DNA of 7,105 nt from Candidatus Thorarchaeota archaeon (GTDB taxonomy: Archaea; Asgardarchaeota; Thorarchaeia; Thorarchaeales; Thorarchaeaceae): contig JABCSP010000112.1 in assembly GCA_018238825.1 (NCBI GenBank), forward strand, positions 1-7,105, read 5' to 3'. Made by a program: the position numbers and the translations under genes. Below the pieces are notes generated by a model. It searched no databases. It saw nothing but the letters and a program-made list of their open reading frames with translations, and was not told the origin of the DNA. Position 1 is the stretch's first letter; the number at the start of each line of letters is the position of its first letter. Of this stretch, positions 5,501-7,105 are shown in pieces.

Positions 5501-7105
5501 AGTTTGATGCATGAGTCTTGGGAAGCCAAACAATAAACTCTGCACCCTCGTCTGGTTTTCCACCTAATCTGTCATGGACACTAATCTTGCCGTCATATTT
5601 ATCGCAAATCTGTTTTGATTGGTGTAAACCAAAGCCTCCATATCTTCTAGAAATGTCAAATATTTCTTTTTTCAGCGATTCTGAGATTCCAGATCCATTA
5701 TCTGCTACTGAAATTTCATAACCTTCTCCGCTTTTTCTTAACTTGACCCATACTTGCTGTTCTCTTCTAGGGTTATGTTCTATGGCATTTTCAATCAAAT
5801 TGGAAAAGAGCTGTTCCAGAAATTCATCTGCATCTACAATCGCATCTGCATCTTTCAAAGTGATTGCAATATCAACATCACTGTGTAGTTCCATCTGAGC
5901 CATTACTACTGCTTCCAGGGTGGGAGCTAGTTTTCTGGGTTTCAATGGTACAGACATCAGAGGTTCAGTAACCTTTGCCTTTGATATCATTCTCTGACAT
6001 CTCTCTACAGCCGATACAACTTGTCCCAATATTCGCCTATCATCAGGATCATCTAGCCGAGCTTCCATGACCATAGTGCTTCCAAGAATTATCTGTAGTT
6101 GGTTGCGGAAATCATGCGACATTAAGTCGAGATAGAGCATTGCTCTTTCTTTCTGAGTGCGGATTCTACTTTCAGCATGACGTCGGTCAGTCACATTCAT
6201 TGCAACTAATTGTATTGCAGACCTTCCTTCAAATTCCACACGCCGACCAAACATCTCCAACCACTGCATATCCCCATCCTTCTGAAAAACTCGTATTGCC
6301 ATGGGAATTGATTGTGGCTCGTTTCCCTCCATTAGTTCTTGAAGTCTACTCATTACTGTATCAAAGTCCTCAGGATGAATCATCGATTGGACTTCCTTGG
6401 GACTAAAATCTAGTACCTCTTGACTACTGTAATTGAGAAACCCTGCAAAGGCTGGATTCGTGAATAGAATTGACAATGGGATTGCTTGAATAATCATTAT
6501 TCCCTGAAATGATTGGTCAACTAGGGTTCGATACTTTAGTTCAGAATTAATGAGAGTTGCTTCAGCGAGTTTTCGTTCCTCAATATTTCTAGCTACGCCC
6601 AGAACTCCAATTGGATTATCGTTTTCATCACGCATGAATGTTCTAGTAACTTCTGCCCAGATTAGTGAACCATCTTTCTTCTTTAATTGAATCACTAAAG
6701 GTGGCTGGTCTCCTCTTGGATGAGTATTATCTTTTTCTTTCTCCAACTCAAGGGCTTCTCGAATTGCTTTGATTGCAATCCATACAGACTCTGGCGACAT
6801 GAGCTCGATAAGTGATATTCCATCAAGCTCAACACTTGTATACCCGAGAAGCAAATCGACAGATGTACTCACGTATGTTAGATTGAGCTCGAGATCAGAA
6901 GTAAATATTACATCTGTAACATTTTCAGCTAATAGCTGGTAGCGTTTCTCAGTATCTTCCAAGGCTTCCTCTGTTCTTCTATGCTCAGTCTTTTCATGAA
7001 TTTGGCATAGGTATCCATGTAATTCATTGTTATCTGTGCCAAGTGGTGTGATAAAAGAATCAGTTATTATGGTTCCAGAACGGCTTGTTTCATAGAGATT
7101 TGCCT
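5493..7105 (-). CDS. Multi-PAS sensor histidine kinase, N-terminus outside window
   Basis: This is a cytoplasmic-looking sensor kinase with no membrane segment in the visible part. The TTG at 6962 could be read as a start, but the frame continues without a stop to the right edge. Those 47 extra residues (ending HEKTEHRRTEEALEDTEKRY) are the end of another PAS/PAC domain, so the gene is 5'-truncated here, with 536 residues visible. Counting from the codon at 6962: PAS at about 5-135 (RYQLLAENVTDVIF to GVLGVARNIEERK), PAS at about 140-268 (YRTLVDQSFQGIMII to VAMNVTDRRHAE), then an H-box MSHDFRNQLQIILG with H283 (codon 6116-6114), N-box SNLIENAIEHN (387-397), G1 DNGSG (421-425), G2 GGFGLHQSK (442-450) and the closing EFIVWLPK (475-482). 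No receiver domain or response regulator gene is seen nearby. Signal and target are unknown; a PAS domain might bind a small ligand or cofactor. It overlaps the dehydratase end by 8 bp. Confidence 0.93.
   Translation of the reverse strand, partial: ANLYETSRSGTIITDSFITPLGTDNNELHGYLCQIHEKTEHRRTEEALEDTEKRYQLLAENVTDVIFTSDLELNLTYVSTSVDLLLGYTSVELDGISLIELMSPESVWIAIKAIREALELEKEKDNTHPRGDQPPLVIQLKKKDGSLIWAEVTRTFMRDENDNPIGVLGVARNIEERKLAEATLINSELKYRTLVDQSFQGIMIIQAIPLSILFTNPAFAGFLNYSSQEVLDFSPKEVQSMIHPEDFDTVMSRLQELMEGNEPQSIPMAIRVFQKDGDMQWLEMFGRRVEFEGRSAIQLVAMNVTDRRHAESRIRTQKERAMLYLDLMSHDFRNQLQIILGSTMVMEARLDDPDDRRILGQVVSAVERCQRMISKAKVTEPLMSVPLKPRKLAPTLEAVVMAQMELHSDVDIAITLKDADAIVDADEFLEQLFSNLIENAIEHNPRREQQVWVKLRKSGEGYEISVADNGSGISESLKKEIFDISRRYGGFGLHQSKQICDKYDGKISVHDRLGGKPDEGAEFIVWLPKTHASNSK

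Noticed and set aside
6140..6406. Plus-strand frame of 88 codons inside the kinase gene
   Set aside because: It is antisense to a clear PAS domain with no start signals.
1..7105. tRNA, rRNA, insertion sequence or defence-system genes
   Set aside because: I found no tRNA-like cloverleaf, rRNA segment, transposase, integrase, nuclease or toxin-antitoxin pair on either strand.

Overview
The window is gene-dense (about 40% G+C by eye) and looks archaeal. Starts mostly lack strong Shine-Dalgarno (SD) sequences, the divergent promoter carries TATA-like A+T boxes about 25 bp from the start codons, and intergenic gaps are tiny. The histidine kinase is the soluble multi-PAS type common in archaea. 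A mesophilic, Asgard (Thorarchaeota-like) source is my best guess, but no phylogenetic marker gene is present, so this is inference only.

Layout. (1) Positions 1-299 hold a very A+T-rich stretch with a small ORF carrying an internal repeat; it is open to the left edge and overlaps the next gene. (2) 251-1462 (+) encodes an unrecognised polytopic membrane protein with a charged C-terminal tail. (3) 1476-2999 (-) is eutA, the ATPase that reactivates adenosylcobalamin-dependent ethanolamine ammonia-lyase; no eutB or eutC is in the window. (4) A 48-bp divergent promoter separates eutA from a two-gene unit (+): a small FMN nitroreductase (3048-3563) and, 3 bp later, a stand-alone double-ACT protein (3567-3977). 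(5) 3964-4455 (-) is a pyridoxamine-phosphate-oxidase-like flavin-binding protein whose 3' end overlaps the ACT gene. (6) 4541-5500 (+) is a PLP-dependent threonine/serine dehydratase, very close in motifs to eukaryotic serine racemase and lacking an ACT domain. (7) 5493 to the right edge (-) is a PAS-PAS-PAS-histidine kinase whose N-terminus lies outside the window.

Possible links: EutA, the dehydratase and the ACT protein all point to amine or amino-acid breakdown that releases ammonia, and two flavoproteins sit among them. The strand changes repeatedly, so only the nitroreductase and ACT genes look like an operon. I do not see a clear new defence or mobile system. The points most worth checking are the exactly symmetrical eutA/nitroreductase promoter, the serine-racemase-like enzyme next to a free ACT protein, the unknown membrane protein and its A+T-rich upstream ORF, and the start-site questions for eutA and the kinase.
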